Assembly: GCF_025464835.1 (NCBI RefSeq)
Contig: NZ_JAODMP010000095.1
Coordinates: forward strand, 1 to 59,437
Direction of reading: 5' to 3'
Origin: Mycetocola sp.
GTDB lineage: Bacteria; Actinomycetota; Actinomycetes; Actinomycetales; Microbacteriaceae
Length of the DNA stretch: 59,437 bases
This document shows positions 8,571 to 19,800 of this stretch, piece after piece. The notes below the pieces were generated by a model. That model was given only the letters and a program-made list of their open reading frames with translations, had not been told where the DNA came from and did no database searches. The first letter of the stretch is position 1; every line of letters starts with the position of its first letter. Both the position numbers and the translations under genes were made by a program.

Positions 8571-8903
8571 TCAGACCGACTTCACCACGGTGAGCAACAC
8601 GACGGAGTCCTCATCTGCCTCGAGGCTGTGGACCGCTTCGGGGATGGTGAGGAGGTCCCCGATCCATCCACCCCAGCTGTCCTTCCCGGCGACCAGCCGG
8701 ACCCGGCCGACGAGTACCTGGATCGTTGCTTCGCCTGGACTCTCATGCTCGGAGAGCCGCTCGCCAGCTTTCAGCGCGATCAGAGTCTGCCGAAGCGCGT
8801 GCTCGTGGCCGCCGTAGATCGTCCGGGAGCTTCGGCCGCTCGACGCGGTCAGCGCCGACTCGAGTTCGGTGCGGGCCAGGGCGGTGAGTGATGTCTTCTG
8901 CAC
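8571..8903 (-). CDS. small cupin-domain protein
   Basis: This 110-residue single-domain beta-barrel protein has a cupin-like pattern. [29 protein letters not shown] corresponds to motif 1 and contains one His-Glu pair; [20 protein letters not shown] corresponds to motif 2 with one His. The metal-binding set therefore looks reduced compared with classical cupins. The substrate is unknown. It starts with GTG (8903) behind an AAGAG Shine-Dalgarno and lies between rimM and trmD. Confidence 0.7.
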   Translation of the reverse strand: MQKTSLTALARTELESALTASSGRSSRTIYGGHEHALRQTLIALKAGERLSEHESPGEATIQVLVGRVRLVAGKDSWGGWIGDLLTIPEAVHSLEADEDSVVLLTVVKSV

Positions 8904-8958
8904 GGCGACTCTTTTCTCGTTCCAACCACTCTACGAGACGAAGGGAGCCGGCGATCGG

Positions 8959-9666
<708 letters not shown>

Positions 9667-9667
9667 T

Positions 9668-9904
9668 TCAGGAATCGGTGTCGACGACGTCGACGCGAAC
9701 GCGGCGACCATCGGCGAGGGCGGAGACGAGTGTGCGGAGTGCCTTTGCCGTGCGGCCCGAGCGGCCGATCACACGGCCGAGGTCCTCGGGGTTCACGCGA
9801 ACCTCGAGGACCTCACCGCGTGGTGAGCTCTGCGCTACGACGGTCACGTCGTCCGGATTGTCAACAATCCCCTTGACGAGGTGTTCGAGAGCAGGTGCGA
9901 GCAA
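9668..9904 (-). CDS. khpA: KH-domain RNA-binding protein KhpA
   Basis: This 78-residue single KH domain has the RNA-binding GxxG loop within LGRVIGRSGRTAKALRTLV. KhpA (YlqC) works with KhpB in RNA binding and cell-envelope homeostasis in Gram-positive bacteria. It lies 3 nt after rpsP and 1 nt before rimM, the usual rpsP-khpA-rimM-trmD order. Confidence 0.93.
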   Translation of the reverse strand: MLAPALEHLVKGIVDNPDDVTVVAQSSPRGEVLEVRVNPEDLGRVIGRSGRTAKALRTLVSALADGRRVRVDVVDTDS

Positions 9905-9907
9905 TTG

Positions 9908-10330
9908 TTACGCCTTGTCTTCTTCAACGGCCGGAGCCGCCTCGGTCTCAGCCGGAGCTTCTTCCTTCACCGCGGGCTTTTCGGCCTTCGGCTTGAGGAC
10001 GGGCTTCTTCTTCTCGTCTGCAACGAAAGGAACCTTGGGCTCCTTCGACCTGACGGTGGAGACGGCGTCCTTGTCACCCTTGAACTTGCCCCAGTCGCCC
10101 GTGAGCTTGAGGATGGCTTCGACCTGCGGGGTCGGCTGGGCGCCGACGGACAGCCAGTACTGTGCACGCTCCGACTTGACCTCGATGAACGAGGGCTCCT
10201 CGGTCGGGTGGTACTGGCCGATTTCCTCGATGACGCGGCCGTCACGCTTGGTGCGTGAGTCGGCGACGACGATGCGGTAGTACGGTGCGCGGATCTTGCC
10301 CAGGCGCTTCAAACGAATCTTGACAGACAC
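9908..10330 (-). CDS. rpsP: 30S ribosomal protein bS16
   Basis: This 140-residue protein starts with [20 protein letters not shown], the bS16 N-terminus. Residues ~1-85 form the ribosomal fold. The remainder is a Lys/Glu/Ala-rich tail common in actinobacterial bS16. The start is GTG at 10330, behind a clear AGGAG at 10335-10339. An ATG further upstream is in frame but would add residues outside the family. It is the first gene of the rpsP-khpA-rimM block. Confidence 0.96.
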   Translation of the reverse strand: MSVKIRLKRLGKIRAPYYRIVVADSRTKRDGRVIEEIGQYHPTEEPSFIEVKSERAQYWLSVGAQPTPQVEAILKLTGDWGKFKGDKDAVSTVRSKEPKVPFVADEKKKPVLKPKAEKPAVKEEAPAETEAAPAVEEDKA

Positions 10331-10459
10331 AATTCTCCTGAAAGTTATTTGTTGTGTGATTGTGCTCGTCACCGGCTGCGTGGGGGCACACTCGGTCCGA
10401 AAGCTCTTATTGCTGCAGCGCCTGATTAGAGGGTCGGGCAAGTGCAGACTCGACTAACC

Positions 10460-10489
10460 ATTCTGTCAGATAATCAGAGCCCGTGTGAC
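10460..10489 (-). promoter_or_regulatory. putative rpsP promoter
   Basis: GTCACA (10489-10484), an 18-nt spacer and CAGAAT (10465-10460) on the minus strand leave a ~125-nt leader before rpsP. Confidence 0.45.
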
Positions 10490-10507
10490 CAGCTCCCGGT
10501 ACGGATT

Positions 10508-10823
10508 TCACGACGAGACGCTGTGCCTCCACGCGAGCCACCGACGAACCGCTGCGATGTCTCGGTGCGGACCGCTGAGGCCGAGCGTGAACATGCTCGT
10601 GCTGAGCGCAAGCAGTTCCTCGTCAGCTGCCTCTGGTGTGCTCCGCCCAGGTACCGACCATGGTCGACGACTCGAAATGCATCCCGTTACGGTCGCCGCT
10701 CAACGGAAAGAAGTGATCCCAGTCGACGGGGATGTCGACACCCAGGTCTTCGCGCTGGGCGACGGTGTCGCGGATGGCTGGGTACGGGGCGTGCTGCGGG
10801 GCGATCTGCACGCCGATGCGAAC
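10508..10823 (-). pseudogene. remnant of F420-dependent LLM-class oxidoreductase
   Basis: Two pieces of one gene are joined. From 10823 to ~10630 the frame reads VRIGVQIAPQHAPYPAIRD, DWDHFFPLSGD and TWAEHT, the N-terminal ~65 residues of luciferase-like F420 oxidoreductases. After a frame change near 10628 it reads GLSGPHRDIAAVRRWLAWR and stops at 10508, which matches the C-terminus of the same family. Roughly 200 central residues of a ~310-residue enzyme are absent. With the rpsP leader, this accounts for the 592-bp gap between rpsP and the ligase gene at 10923. Confidence 0.75.
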
Positions 10824-10922
10824 AGGGCGGTTCTGCGCTGACGACGTTGCATCAGCCTGAGCCCGACGTGGAAGGATGAAACAGTGCCGAGCGGATGTCC
10901 GGCGGAAGCGGGGAACACGATC

Positions 10923-12071
10923 ATGGGCATCGACTTCGCGAGGTCAGAGCGTTCAACGGTTGGCATCGAGTGGGAGCTCGCCCTCGTGGACCGCGACAGC
11001 GGGGACCTCGTGTCCGCGGCCGACGAAGTCCTCACCGCCCTTTGCCAGAGCGACGGATCGCCTCACCCGTACATCACCGGCGAACTGCTGCTGAACACGG
11101 TCGAGCTCGTGAGCTCCGTCCACACGACGGTTGCTGGCGCTGTCCGCGACCTCGACGGCCAGTTGCAGGAGTTGCGCGGCGTCACACACGGACGTGGCAT
11201 CGACATCATCGGCAGCGGATCGCATCCGTTCGGCCAGTGGTACGACCAGCCGGTGGCCAACAAGGAGCGTTACCACAAGCTCATCGAGCGGACGCGGTGG
11301 TGGGGCAGGAACATGATGATCTGGGGCGTGCACGTGCACGTCGGCATCGAGGACCGCGACAAGGTCATGCCCATCCTCAACGCAATGCTCAGCTACATCC
11401 CGCACCTGCAGGCCCTCTCGGCGTCGAGTCCGTACTGGAGCGGCGTCGACACGGGATACGCGTCGAACCGTTCGCTCATGTTCCAGCAGCTGCCCACCGC
11501 CGGCCTGCCGTACCAGCTGCCCGACTGGGCGGCTTTCGAGGATTACGTCGCGGACATGACGAAGCCCGGCATCATCGACGATTACACGGAGGTGCGCTGG
11601 GACATCCGCCCGTCGCCACACTGGGGAACCATCGAGGTCCGGTTCTGTGACGGGGCGTCGACGCACCGGGAACTCGCGGCTGTCGCCGCGTTGATTCACT
11701 GCCTGGTGGAGCACCTGTCCACGCGAATCGACGAGGGCCAGCCTCTTCTCGTGCTGCAGCCCTGGTACGTGCGGGAGAACAAGTGGAGAGCGGCTCGTTA
11801 CGGGCTCGACGCGAAAGTCATCCTCGACAACGCAGGCAACGAACGCCCGGTGACCGACGACATCCGGAACCTTCTTGTCACGCTTGCCCCGATCGCCGGG
11901 CGGCTGGGTTGCTCCGAGGAACTCGCCTCGATCGGGGAAATCCTCGATGAGGGGGCAAGCTACTCACGACAGCTCCGGGTCGCGGCGGCGAACAGCGGCG
12001 ACCTCAGTGCGGTCGTGAAGGCGCTTGCCCGGGAACTGCGCGACGGATCGAAAGCCGTCCTCGACCTCTAA
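10923..12071 (+). CDS. YbdK-type carboxylate-amine ligase (GCS2 family)
   Basis: This 382-residue protein belongs to the glutamate-cysteine ligase type 2 family. These enzymes form an amide bond between a glutamate-like carboxylate and an amine with ATP; the physiological substrate of YbdK-type members is unclear. Family motifs are STVGIEWELALVD at the start, ELLLNTVELVSS, the GVHVHVGIEDRD nucleotide/metal motif and GTIEVRFCDG. I choose ATG at 10923. A GTG at 10884 would add 13 residues that do not resemble the family. It is convergent with ffh. Confidence 0.88.
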   Translation: MGIDFARSERSTVGIEWELALVDRDSGDLVSAADEVLTALCQSDGSPHPYITGELLLNTVELVSSVHTTVAGAVRDLDGQLQELRGVTHGRGIDIIGSGSHPFGQWYDQPVANKERYHKLIERTRWWGRNMMIWGVHVHVGIEDRDKVMPILNAMLSYIPHLQALSASSPYWSGVDTGYASNRSLMFQQLPTAGLPYQLPDWAAFEDYVADMTKPGIIDDYTEVRWDIRPSPHWGTIEVRFCDGASTHRELAAVAALIHCLVEHLSTRIDEGQPLLVLQPWYVRENKWRAARYGLDAKVILDNAGNERPVTDDIRNLLVTLAPIAGRLGCSEELASIGEILDEGASYSRQLRVAAANSGDLSAVVKALARELRDGSKAVLDL

Positions 12072-12105
12072 TCGCGTCGGCCCGACATCCGTCAGCCGGC
12101 GATGA

Positions 12106-13677
12106 TCAGCGACCGAGGAACTTCTGCAGGCTGGCGAGTTCTTCCTCGCTCGGCGCTGCGGTGCCTCCGGCACCAGCTGCGCCACCGAGTCCGAACCCGC
12201 CGCCGCTCGCGGCACCCGCAGGCTTGACGCCTGACGCCAGCGCCGCGTTCTCGGTGGCCCGCTTCGCCGGGTTGCCCGACTTCGAACCCTTCTTCTTCGG
12301 CTGCTGCTTGCGCGAACTGTTGCCGCCTCCACCGCCGGGGATAGGCCCCATGCCCGGAATTTGCGGAACCCCGCCCTTCGCAACGGTCTTCATCATCTTC
12401 GCGGCCTGCTCGAACCGGTTCACGAGGGCGTTCACCTCGGTGACCGTCGAACCGGACCCGCGGGCGATGCGCAGGCGCCTCGAACCGTTGAGCAACTTCG
12501 AGTTGCGTCGCTCGGCGAGGGTCATCGACTGGATGATCGCCTCGGTGCGGACGATCTCACGCTCGTCGAAGGCGTCGAGCTGCTGCTTCATCTGCCCCAT
12601 GCCGGGGAGCATGCCCATCATCTTCTTGATGGAGCCCATGTTCCGCAGCTGCTGCATCTGCTTGAGGAAGTCTTCGAGGGTGAAGCTGTCGGTCGAGAAC
12701 TTCTCGGCCATCGCCATGGCTTCTTCTTCATCGAAAGCGGCCTGGGCCTGCTCGATGAGGGTAAGGATGTCACCGAGGTCGAGGATACGGCTGGCCATCC
12801 GGTCGGGGTGGAACGGCTCGAAGTCGTCGAGTCCCTCCCCGGTCGAAGCGAAAATGATGGGACGGCCGGTGACGGATGCCACGGACAGCGCCGCGCCACC
12901 GCGGGCGTCACCGTCGAGCTTGGTGAGCACGACACCGGTGAAGTCGACGCCGTCCTGGAACGCCTTCGCCGTGGCGACGGCATCCTGACCGATCATCGCG
13001 TCGATGACGAAGAGGACCTCATCAGGGTTCACGGCGTTGCGGATGTTCGACGCCTGCTTCATCAGCTCGGCGTCGACGCCCAGGCGGCCGGCGGTGTCGA
13101 CGATGACGGTGTCGTATTGCTTCGTGCGGGCGTAGACGATCGAGTCCTTCGCCACACGTACCGGGTCGCCGACACCGTTTCCCGGCTCAGGGGCATACAC
13201 AGCGACACCGGCCTGCTGGGCGACGACGCTGAGCTGGGTGACGGCGTTGGGGCGCTGAAGGTCGGCGGCGACGAGCAGCGGCGTGTGGCCTTCTTTGGCC
13301 AGCCACTTCGCGAGCTTGCCTGCGAGGGTCGTCTTACCTGCACCCTGGAGACCGGCGAGCATGATGACGGTCGGCGGGTTCTTCGCGAACTCGAGCCTGC
13401 GCTGCTGCCCGCCGAGGATGGCGACGAGTTCGTCGTTGACGATTTGCACCACCTGCTGCGCCGGGTTGAGTGCTTTGTTGACCTCGTCACCGAGGGCGCG
13501 TTCACGGACTTTGCCGGTGAAGTCCTTGACCACGTCGAGCGCGACGTCGGCCTCGAGCAGGGCGCGGCGAATCTCGCGTACGGTCCCGTCGACGTCTGAC
13601 GCCGACAACGAACCCTTCTTGCGGAGATTCTTGAAGGTCTCGGAGAGCCGGTCTGAGAGGTTTCCAAAAGTAGCCAT
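12106..13677 (-). CDS. ffh: signal recognition particle GTPase Ffh
   Basis: Ffh binds signal sequences of nascent membrane proteins and delivers ribosomes to FtsY. The 523-residue protein has an N domain (1-~95), a G domain with P-loop GLQGAGKTT at 109-117, DTAGR and TKLDGDARGGA, and a Met-rich M domain (~330-440; MLPGMGQMKQQL). The low-complexity C-terminal tail is rich in Gly, Lys and Ala. A TAAACT box 9 nt before the ATG could give a very short leader. Confidence 0.97.
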   Translation of the reverse strand: MATFGNLSDRLSETFKNLRKKGSLSASDVDGTVREIRRALLEADVALDVVKDFTGKVRERALGDEVNKALNPAQQVVQIVNDELVAILGGQQRRLEFAKNPPTVIMLAGLQGAGKTTLAGKLAKWLAKEGHTPLLVAADLQRPNAVTQLSVVAQQAGVAVYAPEPGNGVGDPVRVAKDSIVYARTKQYDTVIVDTAGRLGVDAELMKQASNIRNAVNPDEVLFVIDAMIGQDAVATAKAFQDGVDFTGVVLTKLDGDARGGAALSVASVTGRPIIFASTGEGLDDFEPFHPDRMASRILDLGDILTLIEQAQAAFDEEEAMAMAEKFSTDSFTLEDFLKQMQQLRNMGSIKKMMGMLPGMGQMKQQLDAFDEREIVRTEAIIQSMTLAERRNSKLLNGSRRLRIARGSGSTVTEVNALVNRFEQAAKMMKTVAKGGVPQIPGMGPIPGGGGGNSSRKQQPKKKGSKSGNPAKRATENAALASGVKPAGAASGGGFGLGGAAGAGGTAAPSEEELASLQKFLGR

Positions 13678-13746
13678 TTGGTTCCCAGTTTACCGAGGGT
13701 TCGGGCGGTGTCGCGCCGAGAGCATCCGACACGCGCAAATGTATTA

Positions 13747-13774
13747 TTGGACTGAGTACAGTTAATACTAAACT
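13747..13774 (+). promoter_or_regulatory. promoter of leaderless lipB
   Basis: TTGGAC (13747-13752), a 16-nt spacer and TAAACT (13769-13774) end 6 nt before the lipB ATG. There is no Shine-Dalgarno. This is the best-formed leaderless promoter in the window. Confidence 0.6.
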
Positions 13775-13780
13775 TCCTCC

Positions 13781-14431
13781 ATGACCGAAGTTCTCGTCGC
13801 CGGATTGGCGCCACAGTATCTGCCGTACATCGATGGATGGGAGCTCCAGAGACGAACCCACCGAAGGGTCGTCGACGGGTCAGGGCCCGACACGTTGATC
13901 CTGTGCGAGCACAGCGACGTCTTCACCGCCGGGCGGCGCACCTCAGCGAGCGAACGACCCAGCGACGGCACACCAGTGGTCGACGTCGATCGGGGCGGAA
14001 AGATCACCTGGCACGGGCCGGGCCAGCTCACCGGCTACCCGATCGTGCGGCTGCCCGAGCCTGTCGATGTGATCGAACACGTCCGCCGGCTCGAGCAGGT
14101 GATGATCGACGTCGTCGGACGCTTCGGCGTCGACGGCAGACGAATCGACGGCCGTTCCGGGGTGTGGGTGAGCGGCCCGGGCGGCGACAACAAGATCGGC
14201 GCCGTCGGCGTTCGGGTCGCCGACGGCGTTGCCATGCACGGATTCGCACTGAACTGCAGCAACTCCCTCGATCCGTTCAGTCGGATCGTGCCCTGCGGCA
14301 TCACTGACGCCGGGGTCACCACTCTCAGCCTCGAAACGGGCAGGGAGATCACACCGGCGGATGTCCTCGACAGCCTCGTCTCGATCTTTCTCGCCGGCGC
14401 GATTCCCGTTGAGACCGAGGATGCGGCATGA
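13781..14431 (+). CDS. lipB: octanoyltransferase LipB
   Basis: LipB transfers octanoate from acyl carrier protein to lipoyl domains of 2-oxoacid dehydrogenases and GcvH. It has 216 residues with the family signature [17 protein letters not shown] (71-87). The catalytic Lys is in NKIGAVGVR (~138), and the acyl-Cys is in HGFALNCS (Cys159). It is leaderless behind a good promoter, and its stop overlaps the lipA start as ATGA, so the two are co-translated. Confidence 0.95.
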   Translation: MTEVLVAGLAPQYLPYIDGWELQRRTHRRVVDGSGPDTLILCEHSDVFTAGRRTSASERPSDGTPVVDVDRGGKITWHGPGQLTGYPIVRLPEPVDVIEHVRRLEQVMIDVVGRFGVDGRRIDGRSGVWVSGPGGDNKIGAVGVRVADGVAMHGFALNCSNSLDPFSRIVPCGITDAGVTTLSLETGREITPADVLDSLVSIFLAGAIPVETEDAA

Positions 14432-15447
14432 GTGCCTGTGGCGCCGGCGTTCCCGGCCCGGCGCTCCCCGGCAACGGTCGTAAGTTACTTCGTCTCGAGG
14501 TGCGTAATGCGGCGACCCCGATCGAGAAGAAGCCGGATTGGATCAAGACAAAAGCGAGAATGGGCCCGGAGTACGTCCGCCTGCAGAACCTGGTGAAGGA
14601 CGAAGGACTGCACACCGTCTGCCAGGAGGCTGCCTGCCCCAACATCTACGAATGCTGGGAGGACCGGGAGGCCACCTTCCTCATCGGCGGTTCCCAGTGC
14701 ACAAGGCGGTGCGACTTCTGCCAGATCGACACTGGCAAGCCAGCCGACTACGACACTGACGAACCGCGGAGGGTCGCGGAATCCGTCGCGGCCATGCAGT
14801 TGCGGTACGCCACCGTCACCGGTGTCGCCCGCGACGACCTGCCCGACGAGGGAGCGTGGCTGCACGCCGAGACGGTGCGTCGCATCCACGCCGAGAATCC
14901 GGGGACGGGCGTCGAGATCCTCGCCACGGATTTCTCGGGTAACCCCGATCTGCTCGGCGAGGTCTTCTCCTCACGACCTGAGGTGTTCGCCCACAACGTC
15001 GAAACTGTGCCGAGGATCTTCAAGCGCATCCGTCCTGCGTTCACCTACGATCGCTCTCTGGGGGTCCTGTCCCAGGCCCGGGCGGCAAAGCTGATCACCA
15101 AGTCGAACCTCATCCTCGGCATGGGTGAGACCGAGGACGAGGTCGCTGAGGCGCTGCAAGACCTCCACGACGCCGGAACCGACATCATCACGATCACCCA
15201 GTACCTGCGGCCGACGCCGAGACACCTGCCCGTCGCCCGGTGGGTGCGACCGGAGGAGTTCGTCGCTTTCAAGCAGATGGCCGAGGAGATCGGGTTCCTC
15301 GGCGTGCTCGCCGGACCACTCGTGCGCTCGTCCTATCGTGCGGGCAGGCTGTGGGCGCAGTCGATGCACCGCAAAGGCCTCTCGCTTCCTGCCGGACTCG
15401 AGCATCTGGCGGATCCCGGCCTCGGCTTCGCGCAAGCGGTCAGCTGA
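14428..15447 (+). CDS. lipA: lipoyl synthase LipA
   Basis: This radical-SAM enzyme inserts two sulfurs into the octanoyl group made by LipB. It has 339 residues. The auxiliary cluster is held by Cys65, Cys70 and Cys76 ([12 protein letters not shown]). The radical-SAM cluster is held by Cys91, Cys95 and Cys98 (CTRRCDFC). The C-terminal RSSYRAG supplies the conserved Ser-Ser region. The ATG overlaps the lipB stop. The last 8 bp overlap the end of the convergent DUF2004 gene. Confidence 0.96.
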   Translation: MSACGAGVPGPALPGNGRKLLRLEVRNAATPIEKKPDWIKTKARMGPEYVRLQNLVKDEGLHTVCQEAACPNIYECWEDREATFLIGGSQCTRRCDFCQIDTGKPADYDTDEPRRVAESVAAMQLRYATVTGVARDDLPDEGAWLHAETVRRIHAENPGTGVEILATDFSGNPDLLGEVFSSRPEVFAHNVETVPRIFKRIRPAFTYDRSLGVLSQARAAKLITKSNLILGMGETEDEVAEALQDLHDAGTDIITITQYLRPTPRHLPVARWVRPEEFVAFKQMAEEIGFLGVLAGPLVRSSYRAGRLWAQSMHRKGLSLPAGLEHLADPGLGFAQAVS

Positions 15448-15940
15448 GCAGTTCGATCCCGACAGATTCACCGCGCATCGACAGATACACGACGAGGGCG
15501 AGGTCAGAGTTGTCGGGGTCGAATGCGAACTCGAACGACGCGAATGGCGCACTCTCTCCCGCCTGGTGCGGCGACACGGCCACGCGGACGAGCTGCAGCG
15601 AACGGATGATGTCGACGTCGTTGTCGCCAGAGTGATCGACAAGGAGATCGACCAGGCTGTCGCCCGTCTCCTCGACGGTCTGCTCGATGAACTGGGTGAC
15701 GTCTGAGTTGCGGTCATCGACGTCGGAGAGCATCGCCTCGCGAGCGCGCAGGTCGAGTCCCTCAAGCGAGCTGATAACGCCGGCCGCGTTGTCGAGGGCA
15801 TCCGGAGACAGACTCACCCCGCCAGGGGCGCTCAGGGACACGTCGACGGCCTGATCGCCGACTTCGACGGATTCCGACCAGTAAAGGCCTCCGCTCGCAT
15901 CGGTTTCAATAGCCCCGAAGAAGTCGTGTTCGATCATCAA
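15440..15940 (-). CDS. DUF2004-like protein
   Basis: This acidic soluble protein of 166 residues has no signal peptide or membrane segment. The N-terminus ([20 protein letters not shown]) and the C-terminal [19 protein letters not shown] resemble DUF2004 proteins, which have no known function. The ATG overlaps the ftsY stop, so it is translated behind ftsY. Its 3' end overlaps lipA by 8 bp. The family assignment is moderate. Confidence 0.65.
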   Translation of the reverse strand: MMIEHDFFGAIETDASGGLYWSESVEVGDQAVDVSLSAPGGVSLSPDALDNAAGVISSLEGLDLRAREAMLSDVDDRNSDVTQFIEQTVEETGDSLVDLLVDHSGDNDVDIIRSLQLVRVAVSPHQAGESAPFASFEFAFDPDNSDLALVVYLSMRGESVGIELLS

Positions 15941-16812
15941 CCAACCAGTTTCTGTGCGAAGACGTGCGGGGTGAAACCGGTGAGGTCATTGATTCCCTCA
16001 CCCTGGCCGACGAGCTTGATGGGGATGCCCGTGCGCTCTTGAACGGCGAGGACGAAGCCGCCGCGCGCCGATCCGTCGAGCTTCGTGAGCACGAGGCCGG
16101 TTACTCCGGCATGCTCGATGAACGCTTCAGCCTGGGCGAGGCCGTTCTGGCCGGTGGTGGCGTCGAGCACGAGGAGCACCTCCGAGATCGGCGCCTGTTT
16201 CTCGATGACGCGGCGGATCTTCGAGAGCTCGTCCATCAGTCCGCTCTTGGTCTGCAGCCGGCCGGCGGTATCGATGAGAACGATCTCGATGCCGTTGCGT
16301 TTGGCGTAGTCGACGGTCTGGAATGCCACGGATGCCGGGTCCTGGCCATGCTGCTGCGGCCGGATGATGTGCGCTCCCCCGCGTTCCGCCCAGGTGGCGA
16401 GTTGCTCGACGGCGGCGGCACGGAAAGTGTCTGCCGCGCCGACGACGACGCTGCGCCCGTATGTGCCGAGGAACTTCGAGAACTTGCCGATCGTCGTGGT
16501 CTTGCCGACGCCGTTGACCCCGACGACAAGCACGACGGCCGGGCGTTCGGAGAGCTTGAGCGTCGTGTCGTATTTCGAGAGCCGTTCCTCGATCGATTCG
16601 CGGAGCATCCGCTGGAGGTCGCGAGGGTCCGTGGTGCGGTATCGATCGACTTTCGCGTGGAGGTCGGCGAGTGTCGCTTCGGTGACGTCCGGGCCGAAGT
16701 CGGCGCTCAACAGGGCGTGTTCGAGGTCGTCCCACGTCGTCTCATCGATGGTGGGCTTCTGAAACATACCTCTGAGGGCGCCGGAGAGTGACCAGGGCGT
16801 GCGTTCTGCCAT
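15937..16812 (-). CDS. ftsY: SRP receptor FtsY
   Basis: FtsY is the membrane receptor GTPase that docks Ffh-ribosome complexes at SecYEG. At 291 residues it is the short NG-only form, lacking the acidic A domain. The P-loop is GVNGVGKTT (98-106), with DTFRAAAVEQL, LIDTAGRLQ and LTKLDGSARGG downstream. A TAGTCT box lies 6 nt before the ATG with no Shine-Dalgarno. It follows smc by 35 bp and precedes DUF2004. Confidence 0.96.
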   Translation of the reverse strand: MAERTPWSLSGALRGMFQKPTIDETTWDDLEHALLSADFGPDVTEATLADLHAKVDRYRTTDPRDLQRMLRESIEERLSKYDTTLKLSERPAVVLVVGVNGVGKTTTIGKFSKFLGTYGRSVVVGAADTFRAAAVEQLATWAERGGAHIIRPQQHGQDPASVAFQTVDYAKRNGIEIVLIDTAGRLQTKSGLMDELSKIRRVIEKQAPISEVLLVLDATTGQNGLAQAEAFIEHAGVTGLVLTKLDGSARGGFVLAVQERTGIPIKLVGQGEGINDLTGFTPHVFAQKLVG

Positions 16813-16818
16813 GAGCCC

Positions 16819-16824
16819 AGACTA
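16819..16824 (-). promoter_or_regulatory. -10 box for leaderless ftsY
   Basis: TAGTCT on the minus strand is 6 nt from the ftsY ATG, in the 35-bp gap after smc. Confidence 0.4.
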
Positions 16825-16847
16825 CCGAGAGTTGGGGCGCCGCTCGT

Positions 16848-19800
16848 TCAGCCCGCCTTCTCCTCGGGCGCGGCGACGCGCTGCCCCACGACGGCTGACA
16901 CGCCGTCCTGGCGCATCGAGACGCCGTAGAGGGCGTCCGCGATCTCCATCGTGCGCTTCTGATGAGTGATGACGATGAGCTGGCTGGTGCGGCGCAGATC
17001 CTCGAAGATGGTGAGCAGGCGGCCGAGGTTCGCGTCATCGAGCGCCGCCTCCACCTCATCCATGATGTAGAACGGGCTCGGCCGAGCCTTGAAGATGGCG
17101 ATGAGAAGCGCGACGGCAGCGAGTGACCGTTCCCCGCCCGAGAGCAGGGACAGGCGTTCGATCTTCTTTCCGGCCGGTTTGACGCTGACCTCGATGCCCG
17201 TGGTCAGCAGGTCGGCAGGGTTTGTGAGCGAAATACTGCCGGTTCCGCCGGGGAACAGAACGGGAAACACGTCGGCGAATGCGGCTTTCGTGTCGTCGAA
17301 GGCCTCGCCGAAGATCACCTGCATCTTCTCGTCGAGCTCCTCGATGATCAACAACAGGTCCTTGCGCGTGTTACTGAGATCGGTGAGTTGCTCGGTGAGG
17401 AATACGTGGCGCTGTTCGAGGGCGGCGAATTCCTCGAGGGCGAGAGGGTTCACCCGGCCGAGTTGCGCAAATGTGCGCTCCGCTTTCTCGAGTCTCTTCT
17501 GCTGTGCGGCACGGTCATACGGGATGCCGGCGGGTAGGGCCTCCTGGTCGTCGTCCCTGTCGGATGCTGCCGGCGACTCCGCTGGCGCGGCCCCCGGCGT
17601 GGCATCGGTGCTGTCGGGAGGGACGGGGACGTCTGGGCCGTACTCGGCGACGAGGACGTCTTCGACGAGCCCGAGTTCGGATCCGGCCCGTTCAAGCAGG
17701 CTCGAGAGGTGCAGCTTTTTCTCGTAGATCTGTAGTTCGAGCCCGTGGACGTTCTCCGTGATCGCCTGCAGCCGCTCCCGCAGCGCCGCCTCGTCGCGAC
17801 GGATGGCGACGAGTTCCGCGTTCTGGCTCGCGCGTTCCTGTTCAGCGCGTTCGAGGACGAGTTTCGCCTCGGCGACTGACCGGTCGACGGATGCGAGAAC
17901 CGCGGGGAGCACGTCGGCGACCCCGGTGGCAGCGGCGACCTGGCGGGCTCGGATCACCGCACGACGTGCTGCCGCCTCCGCGGCGAGGCGATCTGCTTCC
18001 ATCTGCTTGACCAGGTTGCTCGTTCGTTGCTCTTCGGCACGGACCCGCTCCCGCGCGGTCTCCAGCTGAAGCCGGGCCTCGAGTTCGCGTTCCCTGGCCA
18101 CCTCGAGTTCGACGAGGAGGGATTCGCGGGCGGAGAGGTCGAGGATCGGGCGGGGACGCGATTGTGCGGTGTCGAGCTCTGCCCTGGCTTGCGCGGCGGC
18201 GGTCTCGGCGGCGGTGACGGCATCCTTCGACAGCGCAAATGCGGCGCTGAGCCGGTCGAACTCCGCGGTCGATGCTTCCACCTGCACGCGCGCGCGGTTG
18301 AGCCGCTCTGCCTGGGCTGCGACCTGGGAGTCGAACTCGCGGAGGGCGCTGAGCGTGTTCTTCGATTGCTCCTTGGCCGCGCTGAGCACGCCGCGGTGCT
18401 CGGCCAAGTCGAAGCGGACCGCGTCGAGCAGGGTGGTGACATCGGCGAGACGGTCGACGGCGGTGTCGCGCTCCGCGAGAAGTTCGATGCGGCCCTGCTT
18501 GCCGCCGGACCCTCCCCGCAGGACGAAATCGGTGAGCACGTCGCCCGCCCGGGTAACGAGGGTGACCGGACCGCCGAGGTCCGCCGCAGTGAGGGTAGGA
18601 ACGGCTTTGCGGGCCGCGTCGACGTCTTCGGCTATGGCGAGGTGGTTCAGGATGCCCAGGATGCCGTCTGGCGCGGTGACGACGGATGCGGCGCTCTGCA
18701 CGCCCGGGATTTCCGGCCAGTCGACGTTCGTTCCGGTGGCGTCGGCGATGACGACTTCGACGCGGCCCAGGTCGTTCTCTCGAGCGTGTTCCAGGGCGCG
18801 TTCCGCGGCGGCGCGATCTTCGGCGAGCACGGCGTCGGCGAGCGTGCCGAGGGCTGCGGCGATGGCCGTCTCGTACCCGGGCCGGACCTGCACCGAGTCG
18901 GCGACGACTCCGCGGATGCCATCCAGCCGGGCGGCGACGAGGTCGCTCGATCCGTCCCGAATGTCGAGGGCGCGGGACAGCGCGCTCGTCTGAGCGGCGA
19001 GCGCGTCGCGTTCCCGCTCGTGTCCGTGCAGCAGATCGCGGAGGCGTTCGATCTCTGCCTCCGCTTCGAACACCGCCGCCTGGGCGAGTTCGTAGGCTTC
19101 GTCGAGGCCGCTCTCCCCCGCATCGACGTCGCCGGCTGATTCCTCGACCTCGTCGAGCTGCTGCTGGGCCGCGCGGCGGCGATCGGTTGCGGCATCGAGG
19201 GCGTTTTCCTGGCGGAGCCGTTCGCCTCGGACAGCGGCGAGGCGGGATGCGGCGGTCTCGGCCTGCCCGGTCAATTTCGTGATCTCGAGGTCGTGACGCG
19301 AGACGAGGGCGCTTTGGGCGGCGATCTCCGTGTCGACCGCGTCGAGCCGGCTGCGCGCTGCCGCCGTGCCCGCTTGCGCGCGCTGCCACGCGCTCTCCGC
19401 GGTTGCGATCGTCTCTGTGAGCCGCGCCACCTCGGCGTGCGCGTCGTCGACCATCGACCGGGTGACGCTGGGGCCGGCATCCTGCGCATCTCCCTGCGAG
19501 CCGAGAAGCGCGAGCCGCTGGTTGGCGAGAGTGAAGAGGTTTCGGAGCCGTTCCTGGGCGGATTCGAGCGCGAAGCTCGTGCGGCGGGCGCTGTCGACGG
19601 CGTCGCCGACCTGCGCCTGCTCGATGCGGGCGATGCGGAGCTGTTTCTGCTCGAGTTGCTCCTGCAGCACGATCCGCTCGGTGCGACGTTCGCTCTCGGT
19701 CCGGCCGTGGTCGTCGAGCGCACGACGAAGCGCGACGACGTCGTCGGCAAGGATGCGGGCCCGCGCGTCGCGGACGATCGCCGCGATGGTCTGCGCCTCG

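Noticed and set aside
10884-10922. Upstream GTG start for the carboxylate-amine ligase
   Set aside because: The extra 13 residues are not family-like; the ATG at 10923 matches the family N-terminus.
12361-13599. 412-codon open frame opposite ffh
   Set aside because: Mirror of ffh codon usage with no recognisable domain; no promoter or ribosome-binding site.
17842-19389. 515-codon open frame antisense to and inside smc
   Set aside because: Arg/Pro-rich composition typical of an out-of-phase reading of GC-rich DNA; smc is intact across it.
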